The position numbers and the translations under genes are program-made. Under the pieces are notes generated by a model that did not search any database, was not told where the DNA came from, and saw only the letters and a list, made by a program, of their open reading frames with translations. A stretch of DNA of 34,379 nt from D2472 sp964275585 (GTDB lineage: Bacteria > Pseudomonadota > Gammaproteobacteria > Magnimaribacterales > D2472): positions 1 to 34,379 of the forward strand of contig CAXYCJ010000008.1 of the NCBI GenBank assembly GCA_964275585.1. Reading direction: 5' to 3'. Of the stretch, positions 1 through 7,235 are shown piece after piece (within the stretch, counting starts at the first letter, position 1; every line of letters starts with the position of its first letter).

Positions 1-176
1 ACTCTCTTTGCAGGCCTCTAAGAGATAATGCGTTCCGCCGATTAGCGTAATATCAAATCAATGATTGCTCCATCTACCTCACACTCAAAACCAACTTTTG
101 TAAAAACATTTGCAATTTTACTTATGGATAAATCCGTAGGTAAAAAATTTTTTAAGTACGAATACTGAACTTTCAT
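1..176 (-). CDS. pheT: Phenylalanyl-tRNA synthetase beta subunit, 5' fragment with two apparent frameshifts
   Basis: This is the N-terminal end of PheT, the partner of PheS in the alpha2-beta2 synthetase that charges tRNA-Phe. The start ATG (176-174) overlaps the pheS stop as ATGA. The first 40 residues (MKVQYSYLKNFLPTDLSISK and on to VGFECEVDG) fit the PheT N-terminus. The frame then hits a TAA at 44-42. Reading in other frames restores the family motif: F-D-I-T in one frame, then N-R-R-N-A-L-S-L-R-G-L in the next. The simplest explanation is one T missing from a T run at 55-57 and one C missing near 45. The gene continues beyond the window edge. Sequencing error near a contig end is more likely than a real pseudogene, because the gene is essential. 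Confidence 0.8.
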
Positions 177-1156
177 GGCGAGAACTGATTAAGAAAATCT
201 AAATTAGACGAATAAAACTCTCTGATATCCTCAACGCCATAATACAACATTGCTAGTCTTTCAATGCCCATACCAAATGCAAACCCACGATATTTTTTTA
301 TATCAATATTGCACCCTTTCAACACATTGGGATGCACCATTCCACAGCCAAGGACTTCTAGCCATCCATTATTTCCAAATTTTATATCAACCTCTGCAGA
401 TGGTTCTGTAAATGGAAAATAGGAGGGTCTAAACCGTACCTCCATTTTTTCATTAAAAAAATATTCTAAGAAATTAATAATCACTCCCTTTAAGTCTCCA
501 AATGTTACATCTTGATCTACCACCAAGCCTTCAATTTGAGTAAACATGGGTAAGTGTGTTGTATCAGAATCGCACCGATATACTCGACCAGGAGATAGCA
601 TATATAAAGGAAGAGGCTCCCTTAACATAGAGTGAATCTGAGAATTAGAAGTATGAGTTCTTAGTAAGTACTCAGATTTAGAGTTTGATTTAAGATAGAA
701 AGTATCATGCATCTGTCGAGCAGGATGATTTTCAGGAAAGTTCAATGCCTCGAAATTATAAAAATCTGTTTCAATTTCATTGCCTGAAAATATCTGGTAA
801 TTAAGAGGGGAGAAATAATTAATTACTCTCTCAGAGATTTTAGTTATAGGGTGCTCTGCTCCAATTAAATATGGATCTGCTGGAAGAGTCACATCCAGGA
901 TAGTGACATTATCTGGGCTTTGAACATTTGCTAAGCCCTCTTCAAAGATTTTACTTAACTGCCCTTTAAGAATATTAAGCTCTTTGGCAGCAGCTACTTT
1001 CGATTTAGGGTTTAGGGACTTCAGGCTTGCAAATGCCGAAACAACATACGATTTCTTACCAAGAAATTCAGATCTTAGTTGGAAAAATTCAGCCTCTGAT
1101 TGAACGGATTTTAATTTGAGCTTGGCTGTTTCAATTAAATCCTGAGGGATTTGCAT
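173..1156 (-). CDS. pheS: Phenylalanyl-tRNA synthetase alpha subunit
   Basis: PheS is the catalytic alpha subunit of cytoplasmic phenylalanyl-tRNA synthetase, a class II enzyme that joins phenylalanine to tRNA-Phe using ATP. The 327 residues equal the usual bacterial length. An N-terminal coiled-coil arm (about 1-85) is followed by the catalytic core. The core shows HPARQMHDTFYL, RTHTSNSQIH, the arginine-containing GRVYRCDSDTTH loop, FPFTEPSAEVDI, and the C-terminal GFAFGMGIERLAML motif 3. The gene lies between rplT (7 bases upstream) and pheT (ATGA overlap), the standard infC-rpmI-rplT-pheST order, so the two subunits are probably translationally coupled. Confidence 0.98.
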   Translation of the reverse strand: MQIPQDLIETAKLKLKSVQSEAEFFQLRSEFLGKKSYVVSAFASLKSLNPKSKVAAAKELNILKGQLSKIFEEGLANVQSPDNVTILDVTLPADPYLIGAEHPITKISERVINYFSPLNYQIFSGNEIETDFYNFEALNFPENHPARQMHDTFYLKSNSKSEYLLRTHTSNSQIHSMLREPLPLYMLSPGRVYRCDSDTTHLPMFTQIEGLVVDQDVTFGDLKGVIINFLEYFFNEKMEVRFRPSYFPFTEPSAEVDIKFGNNGWLEVLGCGMVHPNVLKGCNIDIKKYRGFAFGMGIERLAMLYYGVEDIREFYSSNLDFLNQFSP

Positions 1157-1163
1157 GACAACA

Positions 1164-1511
1164 TTATACCCTGACTTTTTCTACTATTTTCTTAAATGTC
1201 TCTGGGTCTGAGAACGCGACACCAGCTAAAGATTTTCTATCCAGCTTCACATTAGCCTCATTAAGCTGATTTATAAATCTGCTATACGAAAGCTCTAAAG
1301 GAATTAGTGCGGCAGAAATTCTTGAAATCCACAAAGAACGAAAAGTTCTTTTTTTGTTTCTTCTGTCTCTAAAAGCATATTGTAAAGACTTAACATTGGA
1401 TTGCTTGGCAGTTTTAAATAGCCTGCTTCGTGCACCATAATGGCCTTTAGTCGCTTTTAAGACTTTCTTATGTTTTGCTTTAGCTGCTAGTGCTTTGGTT
1501 ACTCTTGGCAT
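1164..1511 (-). CDS. rplT: 50S ribosomal protein L20
   Basis: L20 binds 23S rRNA and is needed early in assembly of the large ribosomal subunit. The 115-residue length and the basic N-terminal tail (MPRVTKALAAKAKHKKVLKA) with the GHYGARSRLFKTAKQ and RDRRNKKRTFRSLWI segments are characteristic. It sits 5 bases after rpmI. In E. coli L20 represses translation of rpmI and rplT by binding their mRNA. I cannot recognise the corresponding RNA structure here, so such control is only a possibility. Confidence 0.98.
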   Translation of the reverse strand: MPRVTKALAAKAKHKKVLKATKGHYGARSRLFKTAKQSNVKSLQYAFRDRRNKKRTFRSLWISRISAALIPLELSYSRFINQLNEANVKLDRKSLAGVAFSDPETFKKIVEKVRV

Positions 1512-1516
1512 AATTC

Positions 1517-1714
1517 TTAAGTGTTATATAGAAGTTTTTGAGCTATTTTTTTTGTTTCGTCAGCCATTTTAATCATTCCGCGATTATGGCGCTTCCTTTT
1601 AGTTGTTTGCTTTGTAAGAATGTGCGCGCGACTTGCACTTCTTCTTTTTAAGCCACTTCCCGTAGCTTTAAAGCGTTTTTTAGCGCTTGAATGTGTTTTT
1701 AATTTATAACCCAT
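1517..1714 (-). CDS. rpmI: 50S ribosomal protein L35
   Basis: L35 is a small basic protein of the large ribosomal subunit. The 65-residue product begins MGYKLKTHSSAKKRFKATGS and has the family's Lys/Arg-rich body (LKRRSASRAHILTKQTTKRK). It lies 2 bases after the infC stop and 5 bases before rplT, in the conserved infC-rpmI-rplT order. The length matches the family. Confidence 0.98.
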   Translation of the reverse strand: MGYKLKTHSSAKKRFKATGSGLKRRSASRAHILTKQTTKRKRHNRGMIKMADETKKIAQKLLYNT

Positions 1715-1716
1715 AA

Positions 1717-2244
1717 TTATTTCTTTCTAATTTGTGAGAGAACCATCAGGAGCTGCCTGCCCTCTAAAGATGGTTCTTGATCAACCTGAGCTATGTCCTG
1801 GAGATCTTCTCTTAATCTATTTAGAAGTTCGAGACCTAAATTGCTGTTTAAAATCTCTCTGCCTCTAAATCGAACGCTGATTTTAGTCTTATCTCCATCA
1901 TTAATAAAGCTTTTTATCTTTTTTAATTTAATATTGTAATCACCAATATCTGTGGTTGGTCTAAATTTAATTTCCTTGAGTGACTGTTTTTTAGGTTTCT
2001 TTGTTCCAACGGTGCTCTTTTTCTTCTCAAACTGAAACTTACCAAAATCAAGAAGCTTACAAACAACAGGATTTGCATCTGATGGCGATACTTGAACTAA
2101 ATCAAGCGATTTTTTTTGGGCCGCACTTAATGCATCAGCAATATCAACCAATCCTATCTTCTCTCCATCATCACCAATTAACATAACCTCTTTTGCATAG
2201 ATTTTATTATTGATAGGAGTCGTTGATTTTTTATTCGCAGCGAT
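1717..2244 (-). CDS. infC: Translation initiation factor IF-3, with a probable ATC start
   Basis: IF-3 binds the 30S subunit, prevents premature joining of 50S, and proofreads the start codon and initiator tRNA. The first ATG (2184-2182) falls inside the protein. Reading upstream in frame gives STTPINNKIYAKEV before MLIGDDGEKIG, matching the conserved IF-3 start (R-x-N-x-x-I-x-x-x-x-V-x-L-I). The best start is ATC at 2244-2242, 9 bases after AGGA, giving 175 residues, close to the usual 180. The C-terminal domain carries VCKLLDFGKFQFEKKK, IKFRPTTDIGDYNIKLKK and VSVRFRG-like blocks. infC genes often start with ATT, ATC or ATA, and IF-3 thereby represses its own translation; the same is inferred here. 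The usual upstream neighbour thrS is absent. Confidence 0.93.
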   Translation of the reverse strand: MAANKKSTTPINNKIYAKEVMLIGDDGEKIGLVDIADALSAAQKKSLDLVQVSPSDANPVVCKLLDFGKFQFEKKKSTVGTKKPKKQSLKEIKFRPTTDIGDYNIKLKKIKSFINDGDKTKISVRFRGREILNSNLGLELLNRLREDLQDIAQVDQEPSLEGRQLLMVLSQIRKK

Positions 2245-2362
2245 AGTAAAAAGTCCTAATGGATTAAAAAGGAGTTAAACAAAATAAATATGATGAGGTA
2301 GGCAAAGGCTGTGATTGTTCATTGATGTGGATTTTAAAGCATTATTCATGAAAAGAAAACTG

Positions 2363-2962
2363 CTAAGGCTGTAACAGCTCTTTCTTCCAAGAGTCACCTT
2401 CAATAAAATAAACTTCTCTTTTGTTTAATCTGTTTGTATGACCACGCCAAAACTCAAAATAATATGGGATAAAAAAATATCCTCCCCAGAATTCTGGCCT
2501 TTTCGTATGCAATGACATGGAGTCAAAGGTAGATTTAAAATTTGTTTCTACCGTATCAAAAGAGTCAATGGCTTGAGATTGTTTTGAGCTAATAGCTAAA
2601 GCATTTTTTTCCTTAGAGCGACTTTGAAAATGCTGATCTGAAAAGTTTGAAGAAGTCTTTTGAATTTTTGCCTTAATTCTAATTTGTGTATTAATTTCAG
2701 CCCAGTAAATTAAAATTGAGATTTGTTGATGAGATTTAAACTGGTTAGCTTTAGGCGATAAATAGTTAGAAAAAAATATCCATCTATTGTCCTGAATATA
2801 TTTAAGGTTTACATACCGAGCTTCAACTTCATTTGTAAGATTATTATAAGAACTCACAGACATTGCTTCGATACTTGGTTGCTTCTTACCAAGGGCTTCC
2901 TCGTATAAACTTTGAAATTTTTTATATGGAGGATCATTACTGAGATCAAGAAGTTCAATCAT
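2363..2962 (-). CDS. pdxH: Pyridoxamine/pyridoxine 5'-phosphate oxidase family protein
   Basis: PdxH oxidises pyridoxamine or pyridoxine 5'-phosphate to pyridoxal 5'-phosphate using FMN and oxygen. The 199 residues fit the family length. Visible landmarks are ARYVNLK (family R-x-V-L-L-K, FMN phosphate), WIFFSNYLSPKANQF, ISILIYWAEINTQIRIKAKI, SDQHFQSRSKEKNALAISSK and the C-terminal RPEFWGGYFFIPYYFEFWRG with NRLNKRE and a terminal LQP. The family pattern is clear but several positions are diverged. It supplies the cofactor used by SerC and HisC encoded nearby. It stands alone, just downstream of tRNA-Leu on the same strand. The start at 2962 lacks a good ribosome binding site, and a TATTAT-like box lies about 15 bases upstream. 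Confidence 0.85.
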   Translation of the reverse strand: MIELLDLSNDPPYKKFQSLYEEALGKKQPSIEAMSVSSYNNLTNEVEARYVNLKYIQDNRWIFFSNYLSPKANQFKSHQQISILIYWAEINTQIRIKAKIQKTSSNFSDQHFQSRSKEKNALAISSKQSQAIDSFDTVETNFKSTFDSMSLHTKRPEFWGGYFFIPYYFEFWRGHTNRLNKREVYFIEGDSWKKELLQP

Positions 2963-2980
2963 GGAGGTCTATATAATAGC

Positions 2981-3067
2981 TGGTGCCCAGAGCCGGACTT
3001 GAACCGGCACGAAGTTGCCTTCGAGGGATTTTAAGTCCCTTGTGTCTACCAATTCCACCACCTGGGC
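2981..3067 (-). tRNA. tRNA-Leu, anticodon UAA
   Basis: The minus strand reads a complete 87-base class II tRNA. The acceptor stem is GCCCAGG, the D-arm region is TGGTGGAATTGGTAGACAC, and the anticodon stem-loop GGGAC-TTAAAA-TCCC gives anticodon UAA. A long variable arm, GAAGGCAACTTC, follows. The T-arm contains GGTTCAAGTCC, and the 3' acceptor strand CTGGGCA is followed by an encoded CCA. It closely resembles tRNA-Leu(UAA) of enteric bacteria. It lies between rpsA and pdxH on the same strand. Confidence 0.97.
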
Positions 3068-3114
3068 AGTTAGTCTGATATGTAAAAAAATGTTTTGCTT
3101 ACTGTTTAGTATAA

Positions 3115-4422
3115 CTACGCGCTCAATTTCAGTGAGATTCTTTCTCTTTCAGCATCAATCCCAAAAATAATACAAGACAACTTGTCACCCTTTTTAAAAT
3201 TTTCCATTGCTTCTGCAGGGTTCTCATCTTCTGTGATATCTGAAAGATGAATTAAACCATCGATGTTACCTTCTAAACCTACGAAAATACCAAAGTCAGT
3301 TACAGATTTAATATTGCCTTCAACTGAGTCTCCTAAACCGTAACGAGTTGCAAATTCTGACCAAGGATTAGGTTGGGTTTGTTTCAGTCCAAGTGAAATT
3401 CTTCTTTTTTCATGATCAATTTCTAAAACCATAACTTTAATTTTTTGTTCTAAATCGACTACTTTAGAAGGATGGATATTCTTATTTGTCCAATCTAGCT
3501 CAGATAGATGTATTAGACCCTCTACTCCCTGCTCAAGCTCAGCAAAGCAGCCATAGTCAGTAAGGTTTGAAACAGTAGCCTCATAAATACCACCAACTGA
3601 ATATTTGCCCTCAATAGTCTCCCATGGATCATTTTGGATTTGCTTCAAGCCCAGTGACACCCTTAACTTCTCTTTATCGAAACTTAAGATTTTGACATCT
3701 ATTTCTTGTCCCATGCTTAAGACTTCTGCAGGGTTGGTGACTCTAGACCATGAAATATCAGTTATATGTAACAAGCCATCTAGTCCACCAAGATCTACAA
3801 AAGCACCATAGTCTGTAAGATTTTTAACAATGCCTTTAACTATTTGCCCCTCATCTAAATTCTTAAGAAGCTCAACTTTCTCAGCTGAATTAATTTTTTC
3901 TAGAACTGCTTTCCTAGAGAGAACAACATTATTCCTTTTGTAGTCTAATTTAATTACCTTAAATTCTTGAACACTATTCTCAAGTTCTGGAGCTTCTTTT
4001 ACAGGTCTTATATCTACTAATGAACCAGGTAAGAAAGCTTTAACAACATCTACTTCTACAGAAAAGCCACCTTTAACTCTTGTTAAGACTTTGCCCTGAA
4101 CAAATTCACCAGTTTCGAGAGCTTCTTCCAGCTTCTTCCATGTTCCTATTTTTCTAGCTTTCTCACGAGAAATTCTTGTCTCACCATATCCATCTTCAAC
4201 CGCTTCAAGTGCAACTTGAACTTCATCACCAGACTCAATCTCAACCGTTCCATCATTATTTCTAAACTCATCAAGAGAAATGACTCCTTCAGACTTGAGT
4301 CCAACATGAACGGTCACCCATTCCTTGTCCACATCAAGGACAACGCCTGTAACGATTGAACCTGGTTGCATTTCAAGGGTGCTTAGACTTTCATCTAATA
4401 GTGCTGCGAAACTTTCTGACAT
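3115..4422 (-). CDS. rpsA: 30S ribosomal protein S1, five-domain form
   Basis: S1 binds mRNA on the small ribosomal subunit and helps recruit messages with weak Shine-Dalgarno sequences. The 435-residue protein has five S1 (OB-fold) domains at about 20-87, 105-173, 192-260, 277-347 and 364-433. Domains 3-5 show the repeated DYGAFVDL, DYGCFAEL and DFGIFVGL cores and the ISLGLKQ-type ends. E. coli S1 has 557 residues and six domains, so the sixth is absent and the stop (TAG, 3117-3115) follows domain 5 cleanly. An AAGGA ribosome binding site lies within the last codons of cmk. The usual following gene ihfB is replaced by tRNA-Leu. Confidence 0.97.
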   Translation of the reverse strand: MSESFAALLDESLSTLEMQPGSIVTGVVLDVDKEWVTVHVGLKSEGVISLDEFRNNDGTVEIESGDEVQVALEAVEDGYGETRISREKARKIGTWKKLEEALETGEFVQGKVLTRVKGGFSVEVDVVKAFLPGSLVDIRPVKEAPELENSVQEFKVIKLDYKRNNVVLSRKAVLEKINSAEKVELLKNLDEGQIVKGIVKNLTDYGAFVDLGGLDGLLHITDISWSRVTNPAEVLSMGQEIDVKILSFDKEKLRVSLGLKQIQNDPWETIEGKYSVGGIYEATVSNLTDYGCFAELEQGVEGLIHLSELDWTNKNIHPSKVVDLEQKIKVMVLEIDHEKRRISLGLKQTQPNPWSEFATRYGLGDSVEGNIKSVTDFGIFVGLEGNIDGLIHLSDITEDENPAEAMENFKKGDKLSCIIFGIDAERERISLKLSA

Positions 4423-4427
4423 ATTTT

Positions 4428-5090
4428 CTATATTTCCTTAATTTGTTCTTTATAAATTGTTAATGCTATATCTAATACTTCTTGAGGCCCTAGATTAGAG
4501 GAGTTAACTTCTATGGAGTCAACCGCAGGAACTAAAGGTGAGATCTCTCTTGCCTTGTCTGCTTCATCTCGTAATCTAATATCATCAATTAGATCGCGCA
4601 TATTAACGCCTTGATCATTATTCTGCAACTCTAAAAACCGCCTCTGTGCTCTAACTTCTACGTCAGCAATTAAAAAAATTTTAGTTGCTGCATCAGGAAA
4701 GACCACTGTACCCATATCTCTTCCATCAGCAACTAACCCTTTATCTTTTGCAAAATTGCGTTGGAAGGTAATTAAATTATTTCTCGTTTCTTGTAAGCTA
4801 CTGAGTTTGGAGGCAGATTGAGCAACTGCTTCATCTCTTAATAACTGCGTAATATTAACATTGTCCTCATAAACTTCCATCTCACCTATCACACCTGTAA
4901 TTTCTAGTTTAGAAAAGAATTCTGCTGCAATAGAATGACTCTCTGCCTTATCAAAACAATATGAATAGGCCCTGTAGAGCAAACCACTATCCAAGAGAGT
5001 AAAATCTAATTCTTGTGCTAATGCTTTGGCAAGCAGCCCTTTCCCTGATGCAGATGGTCCGTCAATTGTAATAATTCTATTATTTTTCAA
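4428..5090 (-). CDS. cmk: Cytidylate kinase
   Basis: Cmk phosphorylates CMP and dCMP with ATP in nucleotide recycling. The P-loop GPSASGKG is at residues 11-18, and the family signatures LLDSGLLYRAY and DGRDMGTVVFPDA follow, then a lid-region RDEADKAREISPLVPA. The length of 220 fits. The start is TTG (5090-5088), which overlaps the end of aroA by 11 bases, with a weak GGGG upstream. This is the standard aroA-cmk-rpsA order, so translation is probably coupled to aroA. Confidence 0.97.
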   Translation of the reverse strand: MKNNRIITIDGPSASGKGLLAKALAQELDFTLLDSGLLYRAYSYCFDKAESHSIAAEFFSKLEITGVIGEMEVYEDNVNITQLLRDEAVAQSASKLSSLQETRNNLITFQRNFAKDKGLVADGRDMGTVVFPDAATKIFLIADVEVRAQRRFLELQNNDQGVNMRDLIDDIRLRDEADKAREISPLVPAVDSIEVNSSNLGPQEVLDIALTIYKEQIKEI

Positions 5091-6396
5091 TTTTGAACCC
5101 CAGTGAGGATGTGAGCTCTATAAAATTCGGGAAAGATGTAAATATATTTTTACATTGATTTACCTGAATAGGTTGACTAGACTTTAGAGCAGCAATCAGA
5201 AAACTCATAGCAATTCTATGATCATGTTGAGAGTTTATAATAATCGGATCTGAGTTGCTTTTTAGCTCTGAATTACCATATATTTTCATCCCATCATCAA
5301 AATTATCATGTTTTACGCCCAGTATTTTAAATCCGTCAGATATAGCCTTTAAGCGGTCTGACTCTTTGATACGGAGCTCAACCGCATCTCTAATGGTTGT
5401 ATTTCCAATCGCAAAAGCTGCTGCAATAGAAATAATTGGTAGCTCATCTATAATATTAGCAATAATAGGCCCTTCGAGATTAATCCCTCTTAACTGCGAT
5501 TGGTGAACCACCAAATCTGCTATAGGTTCGCCAGATTCTATCCTAGAATTAAGAATCTCAATTTTTGCTCCCATATCTTCAAGTACTGACAATATTCCTG
5601 TACGAGTTGGATTCATACCGACATTAAGAATTTCTAATTTTTTAGATTGCGATATCAGAGCGCCTACAATTAAAAAAGCTGCTGAAGAAATATCTCCTGC
5701 TACCTTGTAATCACGGGCTCTCAGCAAGGCTTGCCCTTCAAGATGAATGATATTTTTTCCATCTTGTTTTATTGTCTGGATGTTAGCACCGAAGTTTTTT
5801 AACATTCTTTCGGTGTGGTCTCTTGTTTGAACTGGCTCAATCACAGTTACAGAATTTCTAGAGGCAAGCCCTGCCAATAAAATGCATGATTTAACTTGAG
5901 CGCTTGCAATAGGTAGTTCGTAAATAAAATTGTCTTTAAGAGCAGATGACCTTAATCCAATTGGCAACATTCCATCCAAGGAAGAGATGTGAGCACCCAT
6001 TTGCGTCAGGGGATCAATAACTCGCTCCATAGGTCTATTAGATAAAGATGAGTCTCCAATAAAATCTAGTTTAAGCCCTAGCCCAGCTGTCATGCCTAAC
6101 ATTAACCTTAACCCTGTTCCAGAATTGCCAAGATCCAAGGCTTTTTCAGGCTCTAAGAATAATATCTTTCTTTTTTTGATATTAATAAACTTTCCATCAA
6201 CTGATTCTATAACAGATCCAATCTGATTAAGGGCCAACATTGTAGAAAGAGGATCTTCAGCATGCAGAAATCCTTCAACCTTCATATCTTCATTGATAAG
6301 AGAGCCTATCATTATCACTCGCTGGGAGATTGATTTATCCCCTGGGCACTGCACCGAGCCGCTGAGGCAGCTATTTGGAGTTGAGATAAGGTTCAA
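5080..6396 (-). CDS. aroA: 3-phosphoshikimate 1-carboxyvinyltransferase (EPSP synthase), class II-like
   Basis: EPSP synthase joins phosphoenolpyruvate to shikimate-3-phosphate, the sixth step of the chorismate pathway. The 438-residue protein shows GDKSISQR near the N-terminus, LGNSGTGLRLMLG, NRPMERVIDPL, SAQVKSCILLAGL, TRDHTERML, NPTRTG, and a C-terminal QHDHRIAMSF. The combination G-D-K-S, S-A-Q-x-K, N-x-T-R and R-D-H-T-E is the signature described for class II enzymes. The loop contributing to PEP binding reads N-S-G-T, with glycine where the Agrobacterium CP4 enzyme has alanine. The start is TTG, overlapping the tyrA stop as TTGA. Confidence 0.97.
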   Translation of the reverse strand: MNLISTPNSCLSGSVQCPGDKSISQRVIMIGSLINEDMKVEGFLHAEDPLSTMLALNQIGSVIESVDGKFINIKKRKILFLEPEKALDLGNSGTGLRLMLGMTAGLGLKLDFIGDSSLSNRPMERVIDPLTQMGAHISSLDGMLPIGLRSSALKDNFIYELPIASAQVKSCILLAGLASRNSVTVIEPVQTRDHTERMLKNFGANIQTIKQDGKNIIHLEGQALLRARDYKVAGDISSAAFLIVGALISQSKKLEILNVGMNPTRTGILSVLEDMGAKIEILNSRIESGEPIADLVVHQSQLRGINLEGPIIANIIDELPIISIAAAFAIGNTTIRDAVELRIKESDRLKAISDGFKILGVKHDNFDDGMKIYGNSELKSNSDPIIINSQHDHRIAMSFLIAALKSSQPIQVNQCKNIFTSFPNFIELTSSLGFKIEK

Positions 6397-7235
6397 TAGT
6401 TTTCTTCCTTAAATTTTTTTAAATCAATCAGCAGAGACTGAATATCTTCCGGGGTGTCATTGATAGTTGATTTAAGTTGGTTTAGGTTTTTAATTAATTG
6501 CTCTAGACTGGAAACAATATTTTTCTTGTTTAAAGAAAAAATATCTGCCCACATTTCTGGTGAGGAAGAAGAAAGTCTTAAAAATTCTCCAAGACCACCC
6601 CCGGAAAATTTTGAGATATTCTCCTCATTTATGTCTTTTAAGGTCATCAACAATGCATAGGAAGCTAAATGCGGCAAATGACTTGTATTAGCAAAAACAT
6701 GATCATGGGTGACGCTATCAAGGCTGAATAATTCTGCACCAAGTTGAGACCACAAACTGCTAACTTTTTCTAGATGCTCCCTGCCCACAGAATCGTGATA
6801 TGAAACAATCACTTTTTTTTCTTGGAACAGGCCATTAACTGAATTTTGCTCACCTGAGAGGTGGGATCCTGCCACTGGATGCGATAAAATTACATTATTT
6901 GGGCAATCATAGTCTCGAAGAGTTTTATCCAATAACAATTTCGTGCTCGAAGTATCAGTGATGGTTACATTTGAATTAAATAGAAAACTCAATGATTTCA
7001 ATATCTCCACAGAGGCTTTTGGTGGGGTTGAAATTATAACTAAAGAGTCTTTGTGTTCATCTAAGTGCAATTCATCTAAATTATTAATGGCACCATGAAT
7101 TGTCTTATTATCTAAGGCAGTTTTAATACTTTCTTGATTTAAATCATAGGCAAGAATATTACAATCTTGGCTGCTGCTGAGTTCCTTGGCAATAGAGCCC
7201 CCAATCAATCCCAAGCCTATAATAATTATATTCAT
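6393..7235 (-). CDS. tyrA: Prephenate dehydrogenase
   Basis: TyrA oxidatively decarboxylates prephenate (or arogenate) with NAD(P) on the way to tyrosine. The N-terminal Rossmann motif is GLGLIGGSIAKEL (7-19). The catalytic segment SHPVAGSHLSGEQNSV holds the conserved histidine. THDHVFANTSHLPHLASYAL marks the helical C-terminal dimerisation domain. At 280 residues it is a stand-alone dehydrogenase with no chorismate mutase or ACT domain. It overlaps hisC (ATGA) and aroA (TTGA). In Pseudomonas the equivalent gene is fused to aroA; here the two are separate but overlapping. Confidence 0.95.
   Translation of the reverse strand: MNIIIIGLGLIGGSIAKELSSSQDCNILAYDLNQESIKTALDNKTIHGAINNLDELHLDEHKDSLVIISTPPKASVEILKSLSFLFNSNVTITDTSSTKLLLDKTLRDYDCPNNVILSHPVAGSHLSGEQNSVNGLFQEKKVIVSYHDSVGREHLEKVSSLWSQLGAELFSLDSVTHDHVFANTSHLPHLASYALLMTLKDINEENISKFSGGGLGEFLRLSSSSPEMWADIFSLNKKNIVSSLEQLIKNLNQLKSTINDTPEDIQSLLIDLKKFKEENY

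Noticed and set aside
2001..2186. Small plus-strand frame opposite infC
   Set aside because: It is antisense to conserved IF-3 coding sequence and has no recognisable features.
3068..3114. Terminator or strong tRNA promoter between rpsA and tRNA-Leu
   Set aside because: There is a seven-T run on the minus strand but no stem before it, and no -35/-10 pair of convincing quality.
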